Source: JADKCL01 sp031424495 (lineage in GTDB: Bacteria; Bacteroidota; Bacteroidia; J057; JADKCL01). From it: a stretch of 64,000 bases of DNA. Shown piece by piece: positions 19,001 to 28,259 of the stretch; the first letter of the stretch is position 1, and every line of letters begins with the position of its first letter. Under the pieces are notes generated by a model that made no database searches, was not told where the DNA came from, and worked only from the letters and a program-made list of their open reading frames with translations. Where the stretch lies: positions 34,726 to 98,725 of the forward strand of contig JANPHP010000357.1 of NCBI GenBank assembly GCA_031424495.1, given 5' to 3'. The position numbers and the translations under genes are program-made.

Positions 19001-20825
19001 CGGCACCGACAATTGCACGCCCGTCACGACCCAGACCACGGGCTTGGCATCGGGCGCGACCTTCCCGATCGGCCTCACCACCAATACCTTCAGCGTCAGC
19101 GACGGCCATGCCAATACTGCCACCTGCACATTTACCGTCACGGTTACCGATACGGAATTGCCTGCTATCACCTGTCCTACAGCAGTCACTGCCAGCAACG
19201 ATCCCGGCATCTGCGGGGCTGCGGTTTCGTATTTCGCCCCGCTCAGCACCGACAATTGCCCGGGCGTCACGACCCTGCAAACGACGGGCTTGGCTTCCAA
19301 TGCCACCTTTCCCGTCGGCGTGACCACCAATGCATTCATCGCCAACGATGCGGCTGGCAACACCGCCACCTGTACATTTACGGTCACGGTGAGCGACAGC
19401 GAATCCCCGACCTGGACCGCTTGCCCCGGCAATCTCACCGTTTCCTCATCCGCGACGACTTGCGACGCAGTCGTCACTTGGACTGCGCCGACAGCCGCTG
19501 ACAACTGTAGCGTGGCCGGTTCGAGCAGCAGCCATGCACCCGGCAGCACATTCGCACTTGGCACTACCCTCGTCACCTATACCACGAGCGACCCAGCTGG
19601 CAATACAGGCACATGCAGCTTTGCCGTGACGGTCGATGATAGCATATCCCCTGTGGCCACCTGCCAGGCCGTGAGCCTCACGCTCGATAGCCTCGGCAAT
19701 GCCAGCCTCACGGCCGCAGCGCTCGACAATGGCAGCAGCGACAACTGCGGCATCGACAGCATCAGCATTAACCTGAGCGCCTTTGGTTGCGCGCAGGTGG
19801 GCAGCAACACCGTGATCCTCACGGTCACCGACATGAGTGGCAACACTGCTACCTGCGCATCCACCGTCACGTTGACAGCGCCAGCCTTGGTAGGCAGCGC
19901 CTTGGCAGATACCACGACTTGCGGCTACAACATCACCTGCCCAGGTGGCAACGATGGTGTGGCCCACGCCTTGGGCGGTGGCGGATGCCCCGGCTACACC
20001 TACCTCTGGAGTTCGGGGGCGACCACCAGTACCGTCACGGGCTTGTCTGCAGGCACGCATACCGTGACGATCACCGATGCCTCGGGCGGCACCTCGGTGC
20101 AGACGATCACCCTCGTGGCACCCGCTGCCATCCAACTGACCGGTAGCAACTCAGCCAGTTGTTTCAACGACTCGACCGGAACCGCATCCGTCTCAGCGAC
20201 AGGCGGCAACGGCTGCTCAGGATACAGCTATTTGTGGAATACAGGTGAGACTGCAAACGCCATTGCAGGCCTCACGGCAGGCAATTACACCGTGACCGTG
20301 ACCGATGGCGCAAGTTGCACATCGTCTGTGGCCGTGACTGTTGCAGCATTGCCCGCGTTGAACCCGACCTTCACCGTGGCCGGCGACGACCTGAGCGCCA
20401 CGCAAACCTGGGCCACCTACCAGTGGCTGCTCAATGGGGCACCTATCAACGGCGCGACCGCAAACACCTATAACGCAACCACCAGCGGCAGCTACGCCCT
20501 CCAAGTCACTGACACCAACGGTTGCAGCGGCATCAGTGCCAGCTCCACAGTAGTCGGCATCACCGCGACAGCCTTCGCAAGCGGAATGCAGCTCTATCCC
20601 AATCCCGCAACCGACCAAGTCAGGCTCCGCACGAAATCTCCCCTCTTCGAGCCTGTTACCATTTGCCTCTACGATCAGCTCGGCCATCGCCTTCACATAC
20701 GAGCCTTGCCAGAATTGACCAGCGACCTCACCATCGACCTGAAAGGCTACGCAAAAGGAATGTATCTGATCGAAATCGTGAACGCTCAGGGCCAACGCAG
20801 GGCGATGCGTTTGGTAGTGGAATAA
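16071..20825 (+). CDS. Giant multidomain T9SS surface protein (FG-GAP, HYR, lamin-tail, SprB repeats)
   Basis: 1584 residues from the ATG at 16071; an in-frame ATG at 16020 adds 17 non-signal residues. After a signal peptide (LTLFMLLFLGGSLLMAQ) and an Ig-like N-domain come seven FG-GAP/VCBS repeats (about 140-470), each with a GDFNxDGxQD calcium loop. A choice-of-anchor D (ASH-like) domain follows (about 472-600), then HYR-type repeats rich in TATC and STDNC (about 600-1290), interrupted by a lamin-tail domain at about 743-918 (WINEIHYDN, GEFIEL). Next come two SprB-like repeats (SYLWNTGETANAIAGL) and a T9SS type A CTD (MQLYPNPATDQVRL, YAKGMYLIEI). Proteins of this build are adhesins or gliding/biofilm surface proteins. 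The role is inferred from domains only. Confidence 0.9.
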   Translation: MYPASRPASLLAFAHPTLRLTLFMLLFLGGSLLMAQAPTLGAYPNTSVFAGKNTTLTPSAAPTNATYSIATTNTRFTGLLTVDPTTGVVSVTDALQAGVYPVTVKAMNGTLSTTATFTLTVTPPACSQGTFAGPTNVATGNYPNAMAIGDFNRDGIQDIVATNYNQSSVAVKLGNGTGNFGGATVIPVGAEPTAIAVGDFNGDGKQDFVSVSIADNTVSVRLGDGLGGFTGITDLALGGGMQPTGVAVGDFNEDGFADIAGTDGLNDQAFIRLGDGLGGFTAAANVSVDFTPSGIVVADFNEDGHQDIATANFGSTTVSIRLGNGLGGFTGTLDAFAGSQGPQAMAIGDFNEDGHQDFVATNDAANKATIRLGDGLGGFVGTTNVFINFTPNGVAVGDFNGDGHQDFITANAGSSNAALRLGDGAGNFVNGGNLATGGGPFTVLVGNFNSDDVQDVAISSGTAGNLSIYLGAGNEIDVQGNAIGIADGDLTPSLTDFTDFGSVGVGSPIARTFTIRNFGTDALNLGNGAITLSGPDAAMFALSGITLPATLAGGASTTFTLTFTPTVAGIKSATLTIANDDCNEAVYDFAIQGTGSACTAAVFSVCPSAINTTNDPGTCAAVVNYTATETGTAPVALTYTITGATTLSGSGTGSGATFNVGTSNVSITATNACGSATCAFTITIADNQLPTATCQNVTLTLDGSGNATLNASAVNNGSTDNCTLATVTVAPSAFNCTNVGSPVPPSIWINEIHYDNLATDVGEFIELAGTAGINLANYAIVRYNGSVPGAAVIYTTPAQTTVLTGTIPNQSNGYGTFAVFFPQDGLQNGTSDGFALVNTVTNTVVQLLSYEGVFTAGPGQGLASGMVSTNLPVSEPGSITGGSIRLAGTGNTYSSFAWQVQAAPASPGAINAGQVMSPAGGAVATLTVTDASANTATCTAQITILDSQVPVIVCPANITVSAAIAACSEVVTYTAPVGTDNCTPVTTQTTGLASGATFPIGLTTNTFSVSDGHANTATCTFTVTVTDTELPAITCPTAVTASNDPGICGAAVSYFAPLSTDNCPGVTTLQTTGLASNATFPVGVTTNAFIANDAAGNTATCTFTVTVSDSESPTWTACPGNLTVSSSATTCDAVVTWTAPTAADNCSVAGSSSSHAPGSTFALGTTLVTYTTSDPAGNTGTCSFAVTVDDSISPVATCQAVSLTLDSLGNASLTAAALDNGSSDNCGIDSISINLSAFGCAQVGSNTVILTVTDMSGNTATCASTVTLTAPALVGSALADTTTCGYNITCPGGNDGVAHALGGGGCPGYTYLWSSGATTSTVTGLSAGTHTVTITDASGGTSVQTITLVAPAAIQLTGSNSASCFNDSTGTASVSATGGNGCSGYSYLWNTGETANAIAGLTAGNYTVTVTDGASCTSSVAVTVAALPALNPTFTVAGDDLSATQTWATYQWLLNGAPINGATANTYNATTSGSYALQVTDTNGCSGISASSTVVGITATAFASGMQLYPNPATDQVRLRTKSPLFEPVTICLYDQLGHRLHIRALPELTSDLTIDLKGYAKGMYLIEIVNAQGQRRAMRLVVE

Positions 20826-21161
20826 AGAAAGCCTTCGCAAGGGAAAAGAAATCATACTGGCGTTCATAGTCTCGCAGTGACCCGCAGGACGAATAGCAAA
20901 ATGGTTAGTTAAAAGCCGCAGACAGCGATGAGACAGCATCGCCAAAGGACGCAGAGCCAGTAATACGCTCTGCGGTCTCTGCGTCCTTTGCGGTTCCATT
21001 TTTAGCCATCCATCCGCCCAACCAAAACAGAAGCCCAACAAATTCCCCCAACAACGCCACCCACCCCAAACTCTGAACTCATAACTCTGAACTCATAACT
21101 TTCAATCCAATTGTCAATCCCCAATTCTCCGCCGTTCTCCTCTTTTCCTTAGCTTTACCCC
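20826..21161. other. Intergenic stretch with palindromic and direct repeats
   Basis: 336 bases between the giant T9SS gene and queE. It holds the 14-bp inverted repeat described separately (20943-20990) and, near 21070-21100, a short direct repeat of about 14 bases (ACTCTGAACTCATA type), then an AATTGTCAAT-type stretch resembling the repeat near 63.7 kb. No gene is supported. Confidence 0.55.
20943..20990. repeat. 14-bp inverted repeat (REP-like hairpin)
   Basis: Perfect arms at 20943-20956 and 20977-20990 (CAAAGGACGCAGAG and its complement) are separated by 20 bases. The arm lacks a following T-tract in either direction. It could help end transcription of the long upstream gene, or be a dispersed palindromic repeat. 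Confidence 0.7.
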
Positions 21162-21755
21162 ATGATCCCTGTCATGGAACATTTTTATACCCTGCAAGGC
21201 GAAGGCCGTTGGGCAGGAACGCCCGCTTATTTCATCCGATTGGCGGGTTGTGATGTCGGTTGCGTGTGGTGCGACGTCAAAGAAAGCTGGACCGTCACAG
21301 CCGATCAGTGGGTGCCGATCGCCGACATGGTCGCCCTCGCCAAGGCTTCGGGCACGCAACGCGTCGTGATCACCGGCGGCGAACCTGCGATGTATGACCT
21401 CGCGCCGCTCACTGACGCGCTCCATGCCGAGGGTTTGTTGTGCCATATCGAGACCTCGGGCGCGCATCCTTTTTCGGGGACATTTGACTGGATCACATTT
21501 TCCCCCAAGAAATTCAAGGCCGCCCTGCCCGAATATTACCGACTGGCACATGAATTGAAGGTGATCGTCTATGTGACCCAAGATCTTGCCTGGGGCGAGG
21601 CTGAAGCCGCCAAATGCGACCCAGCTGTCACCAGTTTTTATTTGCAACCTGAATGGTCACGCCGCGACCGCGTGCACCAAGTCATAGAGTACATCAAGGC
21701 GCATCCACAGTGGAAATTGAGCCTTCAAACGCATAAGTATGTCGAGATTCCCTAG
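21162..21755 (+). CDS. queE: 7-carboxy-7-deazaguanine synthase (QueE)
   Basis: 197 residues. The N-terminus has FYTLQGEGRWAGTPAYFIRL followed by the radical-SAM cluster motif CxxxCxxC at Cys30, Cys34 and Cys37 (CDVGCVWCD), the usual QueE form. VVITGGEPAMYDL supplies the SAM-binding GGEP motif. The enzyme converts 6-carboxytetrahydropterin to 7-carboxy-7-deazaguanine in queuosine/7-deazapurine synthesis, using Mg2+. Other queuosine genes (queC, queD, queF) are not in the window. The stop codon is one base before the next ATG (21757), so it is probably cotranscribed with the PorE-like gene, a functionally unrelated neighbour. Confidence 0.93.
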   Translation: MIPVMEHFYTLQGEGRWAGTPAYFIRLAGCDVGCVWCDVKESWTVTADQWVPIADMVALAKASGTQRVVITGGEPAMYDLAPLTDALHAEGLLCHIETSGAHPFSGTFDWITFSPKKFKAALPEYYRLAHELKVIVYVTQDLAWGEAEAAKCDPAVTSFYLQPEWSRRDRVHQVIEYIKAHPQWKLSLQTHKYVEIP

Positions 21756-21756
21756 C

Positions 21757-23733
21757 ATGAACAGCCTTTTGCGCCTCGCGCTTACCTTTTGCCTCTTTGC
21801 ATTGCTCGTGAGCTGCAAGACCCAGGCCCAAGGTGGCGGCAAATCCAAGCCGAGCGACTATGGCATCAAGAGCAAAAAGGCGCTCGACCTCTTCGAGCAA
21901 GGCCGCATGGAGGCCCACGACCACCGCGATTACCAGCAGGCCATCATGCTCTACCGCGAGGCCATCGCGCTCGAACCCGCATTTGGGGAGGCCTACTTGC
22001 AAGCGGGGGCCTGCGCCCACGCCCGGCAAGACTACCCGCTCGCCTACGAATTTTTGATCAAAGCCAAGGGGTTGCTCAAGGATCCCAATCCCATGCTGTT
22101 TTACTTTTTGGGGAATGCGGCACTCTCAGAAGGACATTACGACGAGGCCGCACAAAACTATGACGCGCTTGCCAGCCTCAATCCGCCGCTGACCGCCAAC
22201 GATATGAAGATCTTGGAGCGGAACCGCAAGGTCTCGCACTACGGCGCGCAGATGATGAAAAAGCCCGTGAAGTACGATCCGCAAAACATGGGCGACAATG
22301 TGAACAGCATCGGCGAGGAATACATGCCCAACCTTACTGCCGATGGGCAGACGGTGTTTTTCACGAGCCGCAGGCCCGGTTGCACAGGCGGCTACCAGGC
22401 CGAATACCGCGACTTCACCGAGGATTTTTACTTCAGCGAAATGGTCGATGGCAAATGGCAGCCCTGCAAAAACCTCGGCCCGCCCGTCAACACCGAGTTC
22501 AACGAAGGCGCGGCAAGCTTCTCGCCCGATGGCCAATATGTCTTTTTTGCAAGTTGTGGCCGCGAAGGCGGCTATGGCAGTTGCGACATCTACGTTTCCA
22601 AGCTGCAAGGCACCGTCTGGAGCAAACCCCAAAACCTGGGCCCGCTCATCAACACACCCGCCTGGGAGTCGCAACCCTGCATCTCCAACGATGGCAAAAC
22701 CCTCTATTTCAGCAGTAACCGCGCAGGCGGATCGGGCAGCCACGACATCTGGTATGCCAATCTGGTGAATGGCAAATGGACGGAACCCAAAAACATGGGT
22801 GCCCCCGTGAACAGCGAAGGCAGCGAACAAGGCCCTTTCATCCATGCGGATGGCAAGACTTTTTACTTTTCTAGCGATTTCCATCCCGGATTTGGCAACT
22901 ACGACATGTTCATTTCCCGGGCGACGGTGAATGGATGGTCGCAACCTGAGAACTTGGGATATCCGCTGAATACATCGGGGGCCGAGGCGCAGATCTTTGT
23001 GGAGAGCAAGGGCAATCTGGGCTATATCGCATCCGGCCGGGCAGGTGGTCTTGGCAAAATGGACATCTACAGCTTTTTGTTGGATGACCGCATCCGCCCA
23101 GACTTCACGACCTATGTGCGCGGCATCGTCTCGCAAAAGACGACCGGCAAGGCGCTCGACGCCACAGTGACTTTCATCAATGTGACGACGGGCGACACCA
23201 TCCGCTCCGTGAACACCAACATTGCCTCGGGGCGCTACATGCTCAACCTGCCGCTCGACCAGGACTACGTCGCCTTTGTCGACCGTAAGGGATATTTGCC
23301 CAAGAGCCAGCTGTTTTCCTTGAAGAATGTCGATCCCAAGACCACGCCCTTTTTCGACGTGGACATCGAGTTGGAGCCCATCGGCGTCGGCTTGGAGATG
23401 ATCATGAGCGCTGTGTTTTATGAAACCAACAAGTTTCAGTTGCTCGACGACAGCAAGCCCGAGTTGGACCACATGTACAACTTTTTGCGGATCAACAAGA
23501 GCCTCAAAGTCGAGATCGGCGGCCACACCGACAACGTCGGCACCGACAAAGAAAACCAAGTGCTGAGCGACAACCGCGCCGCCGAAGTGCGCAAATACCT
23601 GATCGCCAAAGGCATCGCCGCCGACCGCATCACCTGGAAAGGCTACGGCGAGGCCGTGCCCATGACCACCAATGACACCGAGGAGGGCAGAGCCCTCAAC
23701 CGCCGGACGGTCTGCAAGATCGTGGGGATGTGA
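21757..23733 (+). CDS. PorE-like lipoprotein: TPR, PD40 propeller, carboxypeptidase-regulatory-like, OmpA
   Basis: 658 residues from the ATG at 21757, just after the queE stop; an in-frame ATG at 21739 lies inside queE and precedes the lipoprotein signal (CLFALLVSC-KTQ). Domains: TPR-like helices (about 30-150), a PD40/WD40-like propeller (about 185-440, with repeated GxxLYFSSNRAGGxGxxDIW-type strands), a carboxypeptidase-regulatory-like beta domain (about 445-540, GIVSQKTTGKALDATVTF), and a C-terminal OmpA domain (IGGHTDNVGTDKENQ, LSDNRAAEVRKYL, NRRTV). This order matches PorE of the type IX secretion system, which anchors it to peptidoglycan. Bacteroidota carry several such paralogues, so PorE itself is not proven. 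Confidence 0.85.
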   Translation: MNSLLRLALTFCLFALLVSCKTQAQGGGKSKPSDYGIKSKKALDLFEQGRMEAHDHRDYQQAIMLYREAIALEPAFGEAYLQAGACAHARQDYPLAYEFLIKAKGLLKDPNPMLFYFLGNAALSEGHYDEAAQNYDALASLNPPLTANDMKILERNRKVSHYGAQMMKKPVKYDPQNMGDNVNSIGEEYMPNLTADGQTVFFTSRRPGCTGGYQAEYRDFTEDFYFSEMVDGKWQPCKNLGPPVNTEFNEGAASFSPDGQYVFFASCGREGGYGSCDIYVSKLQGTVWSKPQNLGPLINTPAWESQPCISNDGKTLYFSSNRAGGSGSHDIWYANLVNGKWTEPKNMGAPVNSEGSEQGPFIHADGKTFYFSSDFHPGFGNYDMFISRATVNGWSQPENLGYPLNTSGAEAQIFVESKGNLGYIASGRAGGLGKMDIYSFLLDDRIRPDFTTYVRGIVSQKTTGKALDATVTFINVTTGDTIRSVNTNIASGRYMLNLPLDQDYVAFVDRKGYLPKSQLFSLKNVDPKTTPFFDVDIELEPIGVGLEMIMSAVFYETNKFQLLDDSKPELDHMYNFLRINKSLKVEIGGHTDNVGTDKENQVLSDNRAAEVRKYLIAKGIAADRITWKGYGEAVPMTTNDTEEGRALNRRTVCKIVGM

Positions 23734-24198
23734 TGGGGGAGGGGATTGTTTGATGAGATGTACATCGGTTTTGGAATGGAATGATCAGGACATTTGCCCA
23801 GATCGAGCAATGGGGTCATCGATGGCTCGCAGGTGCCTTGCCGCGTTCTGGTCATCAACGAAGCGGTTTTCTCGCAGACAACCATCAGGACGCGGCCACT
23901 GGATTTGCCCAAATAGCCTGCCAATTGGATGACAGGGCGTAAGCCGCAAAGCCGAGGTATGATCGGCAAGTTTTCCGCGGACGGCGGCATAAAAAGTGGT
24001 ACTTTTGCTAGAAGGTGCATTTTGCGCAAAAGTCATTCAAAATGAAGACGTTCATACTTTGAAGATCCCTAAGGAAATAGCGCTTCTGGCAAGCCTGCAA
24101 AACCACGCCGTTACCGAGTCATAGCGTTCTCTTACGCCCGCTTTTGCATGCTCTTGACCGGAGTACATGCGTTTTGTGACTCGTAAATTTTGGCGAAA
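23734..24198. other. Intergenic stretch, nothing recognised
   Basis: 465 bases between the PorE-like gene and the CheB-CheR hybrid kinase. No gene, RNA or strong hairpin was recognised; the open frames lack domains. It should hold the promoter of the kinase gene. A TAAATTTTG stretch lies just before the start, but it is too close to be trusted as a -7 box. Confidence 0.4.
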
Positions 24199-27100
24199 AT
24201 GAATTCCGCAACCCCTTTGGACGGCAAATTGAACGATTTGGAGCAATCTGACAACCGTATTCCAGTTGTAGGCATCGGTGCCTCGGCAGGTGGTTTGGAG
24301 GCATTCAAAAAGCTGCTGAAAGCTATTCCAGAGGATTCAGGCATGGCTTATGTGCTGGTGCAGCATCTCGATCCCAGTCACGAGAGCATGCTGCCAGCGC
24401 TATTGCAAAAGGTTACCCGCATTCCCGTTTTGGAGATCACGAATGATATAAAGGTGAAGCCCGATCACATCTACGTGATCCCCAGCAACAAAATGATGAT
24501 CGCGACCGATGGCGTTTTGTTGCTCGCACCACGGCCAGCAAAAAATAAAAAGGGCAATATGCCCATCGACCTCTTTTTTGCTTCGTTGGCAGAGGTGCAT
24601 CAAGCGCATGCGATCGGGGTCGTGCTTTCGGGGACGGCCTCTGATGGCACGCTCGGGCTCAAGGCGATCAAGGATCATGGAGGTATTACGTTTGCGCAAG
24701 ATGAGGCCTCGGCGGCTTATGAAGGCATGCCGCAAAGTGCGGCCGAGGCAGGTGTTGTAGATTTCATTCTCCCTCCCGACAAAATACCCTCCAAAATCAT
24801 AGAGATCGTCAAAAGCATGGAGGTGCAAGATGGTGATGCAAGCACGCTGCAATCGGATGGAGAGGAAATGTTTAAACAAATCATATCACTTTTGCGCCTT
24901 CGCAAAGGCACTGATTTCACCTATTACAAACAGTCGACGATCGAGCGACGCATCCTACGCAGAATGGCGCTTACAGGCTGCGAGGTGCCGGCAGCATACC
25001 TCAAATACCTGCGCGACACGGCACTGGAATTGAATATTTTGTATCAAGATTTGTTGATACCTGTGACCACCTTTTTTCGGGATCCCAAAAGCTTTGAAAA
25101 TCTCGGCAAGCTGATCTTTCCGCAAATCGTAGCCAACAATGCCAAAGGAGAAACGATACGCATTTGGGTAGCAGGATGTAGCACAGGGGAAGAGGCCTAC
25201 TCCATCGCCATCTGCATCAAGGAGTTTTTGGGGGAAAGCCGACAGCGCGTGCAAATATTTGCCACTGACCTCAGCGAGCCGGCCATTGCAAAAGCGCGGG
25301 TCGGCATCTATTTCACCAATGAACTGACCAAGGTCTCGCCAGAGCGCTTGGAGCAGTATTTTACGAGGATCAATGGCAGCTATCAGGTCAATAAGGCGCT
25401 GCGCGAGATGTGCGTTTTTGCCGTGCACAACTTTGTGAAAGATCCGCCATTTGGCAAGATGGACTTGATCACTTGCCGCAATGTGCTCATTTACATGGAG
25501 TCTTACCTTCAGAAAAAGGCGCTTACGACATTCCATTATTCGCTCAACCCCAAAGGATTTTTATTGCTTGGCAAGTCTGAGACGACTAGTGGCGTGCCAG
25601 ATCTTTTTTCAACTGCAGCCAAGGGTGACAAAATATTCTCGCGCAAAGCTGGGCCTGGCAAGTTCATGCATGTCGCAAGTGAGCGCAGTGAGCTCAACCT
25701 GAGCCATGCTGAAAGCAATGCTCAGAATGAAAATACCCGCACCGATTTTCAAAAGGTAGCTGACGACATCATGCTCAGCAAATACACGCCGCCAGGCGTG
25801 GTGGTCAATGAGGCGATGGATATTGTACATTTTCGTGGGAAAACAGGGAGCTATTTGGAGCAATCTTCTGGCAAGCCCAGTCACAATATTTTCAAGATGG
25901 CAAAGCATGGGTTGGCGTTTGAGCTGCGCAGCATCATGCACAAATCCAAGAAACAAAATGGCCCCGTCATCAAGCAAAACATACCGCTTGAAGACAATGG
26001 ACGCATTCGCCACATCGCCATCGAGGTCTCCCCGCTGCCCAATATCGTCGAGCGGCATTACTTGATCCTATTTTTGGAGCGAGACACAGTGGGGGCAGAT
26101 GGGTACCAAAGCGCTTCCTCGCCAGTGGCACGAGTTGGAGGCACTGCCAAATCCAAAATGGATGCCAAGGATTTGCGCATCCTACAGTTGGAAAATGAGC
26201 TTGCGGAGGCCCGCGAAGATATGCGCAGCATCACCGAAGCACAAGAGGCCGCCAATGAGGAACTCCAAAGCGACAATGAAGAATTGCTGAGCGGGAGCGA
26301 AGAGCTCCAAAGCCTGAACGAAGAGCTGGAAACCAACAAAGAAGAACTCCAAAGCACCAATGAGGAGCTCACGGTGGTGAACCAAGAAATCGTGAACCTC
26401 AATGAGCAAGTGACAGAGGCAAGGGATTTTGCCGAGGCGATCAATGCCACGATCCATGAACCGATGCTCATACTCGATGGCAATCTCAGGATAAAATCGG
26501 CCAATCGATCCTTTTACAAACTTTTCAAGCTTCAAGACCGAGATACTGAAGGGGTGCACTTGTTTCAACTCGATCAAAGGCAATGGAACATCCCCCAGCT
26601 GCGTGATTTGCTGGAAGAGATCATCCCCAAAAGCTCACACTTCAATGATTTTGAACTCACGCAAGACTTTCATGGATTGGGTGAAAAAACATTGCTGCTC
26701 AATGGGAGTCAGTTGCTGCAAAAGACCAACCAAGAGCAATTGATTTTGCTGGCCATCTATGATGTCACGGAGGTGAGGCGTTTGGCAAATGAACTCAACA
26801 TCAGCGAGAAGAAAGCCTTGATGGAGCAATTTGAAATGGAGAAAAGGGCTAAGGAAGAGATTGAGCTTGTCAACGCCGCCTTGCTGATCGAAAAAGGCAC
26901 GGCAGAGCGCAAGACCAAGATTGCAGAAGATGCGGTCAAGGCAAAGCAGCAATTTCTCTCCAATATGAGCCACGAGATCAGAACCCCGATGAATGCGATC
27001 ATAGGGTTTACCAATGTGGTGCTCAAGACAGCCTTGAACGAGACCCAAACAGAATACATCCATGCCATCAAGACATCGGGTGATGCGTTGATCGTCCTGA

Positions 27101-28071
27101 TCAATGACATCTTGGACCTCGCCAAGGTCGATGCAGGCAAAATGACATTTGAAGCAACCCCTTTTAATTTGTCTGATGCGATCCGTGGGATGCTGCATCT
27201 GTTTGAGCCCAAGATCAAAGAGAAAAACATTGAATTGATCACCGCATTTGACAACACGATCCCCGAGACCATTTTGGGTGACCCGATGCGCCTGCGGCAG
27301 ATCATCCTCAATTTGATGAGCAATGCGATCAAGTTTACAAAGGAGGGGTCGATCAAGATCAGCGTCTGCTTACTGATCGAGGACGCGCACTCTGCAACGA
27401 TTGATTTTACGATTGCCGACACGGGTATCGGCATCTCTGAGGACAAGCAGCAGTATATTTTCAATAATTTCGAACAAGCCCACCTTGAAACGAGCGGTTC
27501 ATACGGTGGTACAGGCTTGGGATTGGCGATCGTGAAACAGCTTGTGGAACTGCAAAATGGCTCCGTTTCTGTCAAAAGCCAGCTTGGACAAGGATCAACA
27601 TTCAGCTTTCAGATGAAATTTGAAAAGCAAAAGGTCGCTGCAAACAATCAAATTGGTCAGCCTGCGGAGACCGCCAAGCTGAACACGCTGGGAGCTGAAG
27701 CAGCCAAGAAAGCAAGAATATTGGCGGCGGAGGACGTGACTTTGAATCAAATGCTTATTCGCATCATCGTTGAGGATTTTGGGTTTGAGATCGACATTGT
27801 CGCCAATGGCAAGATCGCTATTGAGAAGCTCCAGGAAAATGATTACGCCCTCGTGCTCATGGATTTGCAGATGCCGGAAATGAATGGTTTTGAAGCCACT
27901 GACTACATCCGGAACACGCTGCATTCCGAAATACCCATCATAGCCCTCACCGCCGACGTCACGCCCATCGATATCAAGCGCTGCTACGAGGTCGGGATGA
28001 ACGACTATATCTCCAAGCCGATCGACGAGCAATTGTTGTACAACAAAATGCTGCGGTGTCTGCAGGATTGA
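24199..28071 (+). CDS. CheB-CheR-PAS hybrid histidine kinase with receiver domain
   Basis: 1290 residues from the ATG at 24199 (a TTG three codons upstream is less likely). Order: CheB methylesterase (about 20-205) with Ser29 in GIGASAGG, His in VQHLDPSH and Asp in SGTASDGTLG; CheR methyltransferase (about 215-480) with SAM motif AGCSTGEEAYS and TCRNVLIY; a second alpha/beta region; a long Glu-rich coiled coil (about 662-737); a PAS domain (about 745-850); HisKA with His925 in NMSHEIRTP; HATPase with N box SNAIKF, G1 DTGIGI and G2 GGTGLGLAI; and a receiver with Asp1222 in LMDLQMPEMNG. All catalytic residues are present. Such fusions occur in many environmental bacteria as non-chemotaxis signalling proteins. 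It has no signal peptide and no adjacent chemotaxis genes. Confidence 0.93.
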   Translation: MNSATPLDGKLNDLEQSDNRIPVVGIGASAGGLEAFKKLLKAIPEDSGMAYVLVQHLDPSHESMLPALLQKVTRIPVLEITNDIKVKPDHIYVIPSNKMMIATDGVLLLAPRPAKNKKGNMPIDLFFASLAEVHQAHAIGVVLSGTASDGTLGLKAIKDHGGITFAQDEASAAYEGMPQSAAEAGVVDFILPPDKIPSKIIEIVKSMEVQDGDASTLQSDGEEMFKQIISLLRLRKGTDFTYYKQSTIERRILRRMALTGCEVPAAYLKYLRDTALELNILYQDLLIPVTTFFRDPKSFENLGKLIFPQIVANNAKGETIRIWVAGCSTGEEAYSIAICIKEFLGESRQRVQIFATDLSEPAIAKARVGIYFTNELTKVSPERLEQYFTRINGSYQVNKALREMCVFAVHNFVKDPPFGKMDLITCRNVLIYMESYLQKKALTTFHYSLNPKGFLLLGKSETTSGVPDLFSTAAKGDKIFSRKAGPGKFMHVASERSELNLSHAESNAQNENTRTDFQKVADDIMLSKYTPPGVVVNEAMDIVHFRGKTGSYLEQSSGKPSHNIFKMAKHGLAFELRSIMHKSKKQNGPVIKQNIPLEDNGRIRHIAIEVSPLPNIVERHYLILFLERDTVGADGYQSASSPVARVGGTAKSKMDAKDLRILQLENELAEAREDMRSITEAQEAANEELQSDNEELLSGSEELQSLNEELETNKEELQSTNEELTVVNQEIVNLNEQVTEARDFAEAINATIHEPMLILDGNLRIKSANRSFYKLFKLQDRDTEGVHLFQLDQRQWNIPQLRDLLEEIIPKSSHFNDFELTQDFHGLGEKTLLLNGSQLLQKTNQEQLILLAIYDVTEVRRLANELNISEKKALMEQFEMEKRAKEEIELVNAALLIEKGTAERKTKIAEDAVKAKQQFLSNMSHEIRTPMNAIIGFTNVVLKTALNETQTEYIHAIKTSGDALIVLINDILDLAKVDAGKMTFEATPFNLSDAIRGMLHLFEPKIKEKNIELITAFDNTIPETILGDPMRLRQIILNLMSNAIKFTKEGSIKISVCLLIEDAHSATIDFTIADTGIGISEDKQQYIFNNFEQAHLETSGSYGGTGLGLAIVKQLVELQNGSVSVKSQLGQGSTFSFQMKFEKQKVAANNQIGQPAETAKLNTLGAEAAKKARILAAEDVTLNQMLIRIIVEDFGFEIDIVANGKIAIEKLQENDYALVLMDLQMPEMNGFEATDYIRNTLHSEIPIIALTADVTPIDIKRCYEVGMNDYISKPIDEQLLYNKMLRCLQD

Positions 28072-28259
28072 AGACTCCGCAGGAGCAAGTCAAAACTCTT
28101 CCAAAATCCCAAGGCACAACACCGATTCTCAAACCGTCACGCTCTACGAACTGCTCACTGCTCCGACCTCCTTCTGCGCAGCTGTTCTCAATTTCTGCAT
28201 GGCCACATCTCCCCCCGATAAGCATTTCTTTCCTATTTTGCAGCCTCGTTTGATACGGA

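Noticed and set aside
22126..23559. Minus-strand 477-codon open frame
   Set aside because: Shadow of the PorE-like gene; no recognisable protein features.
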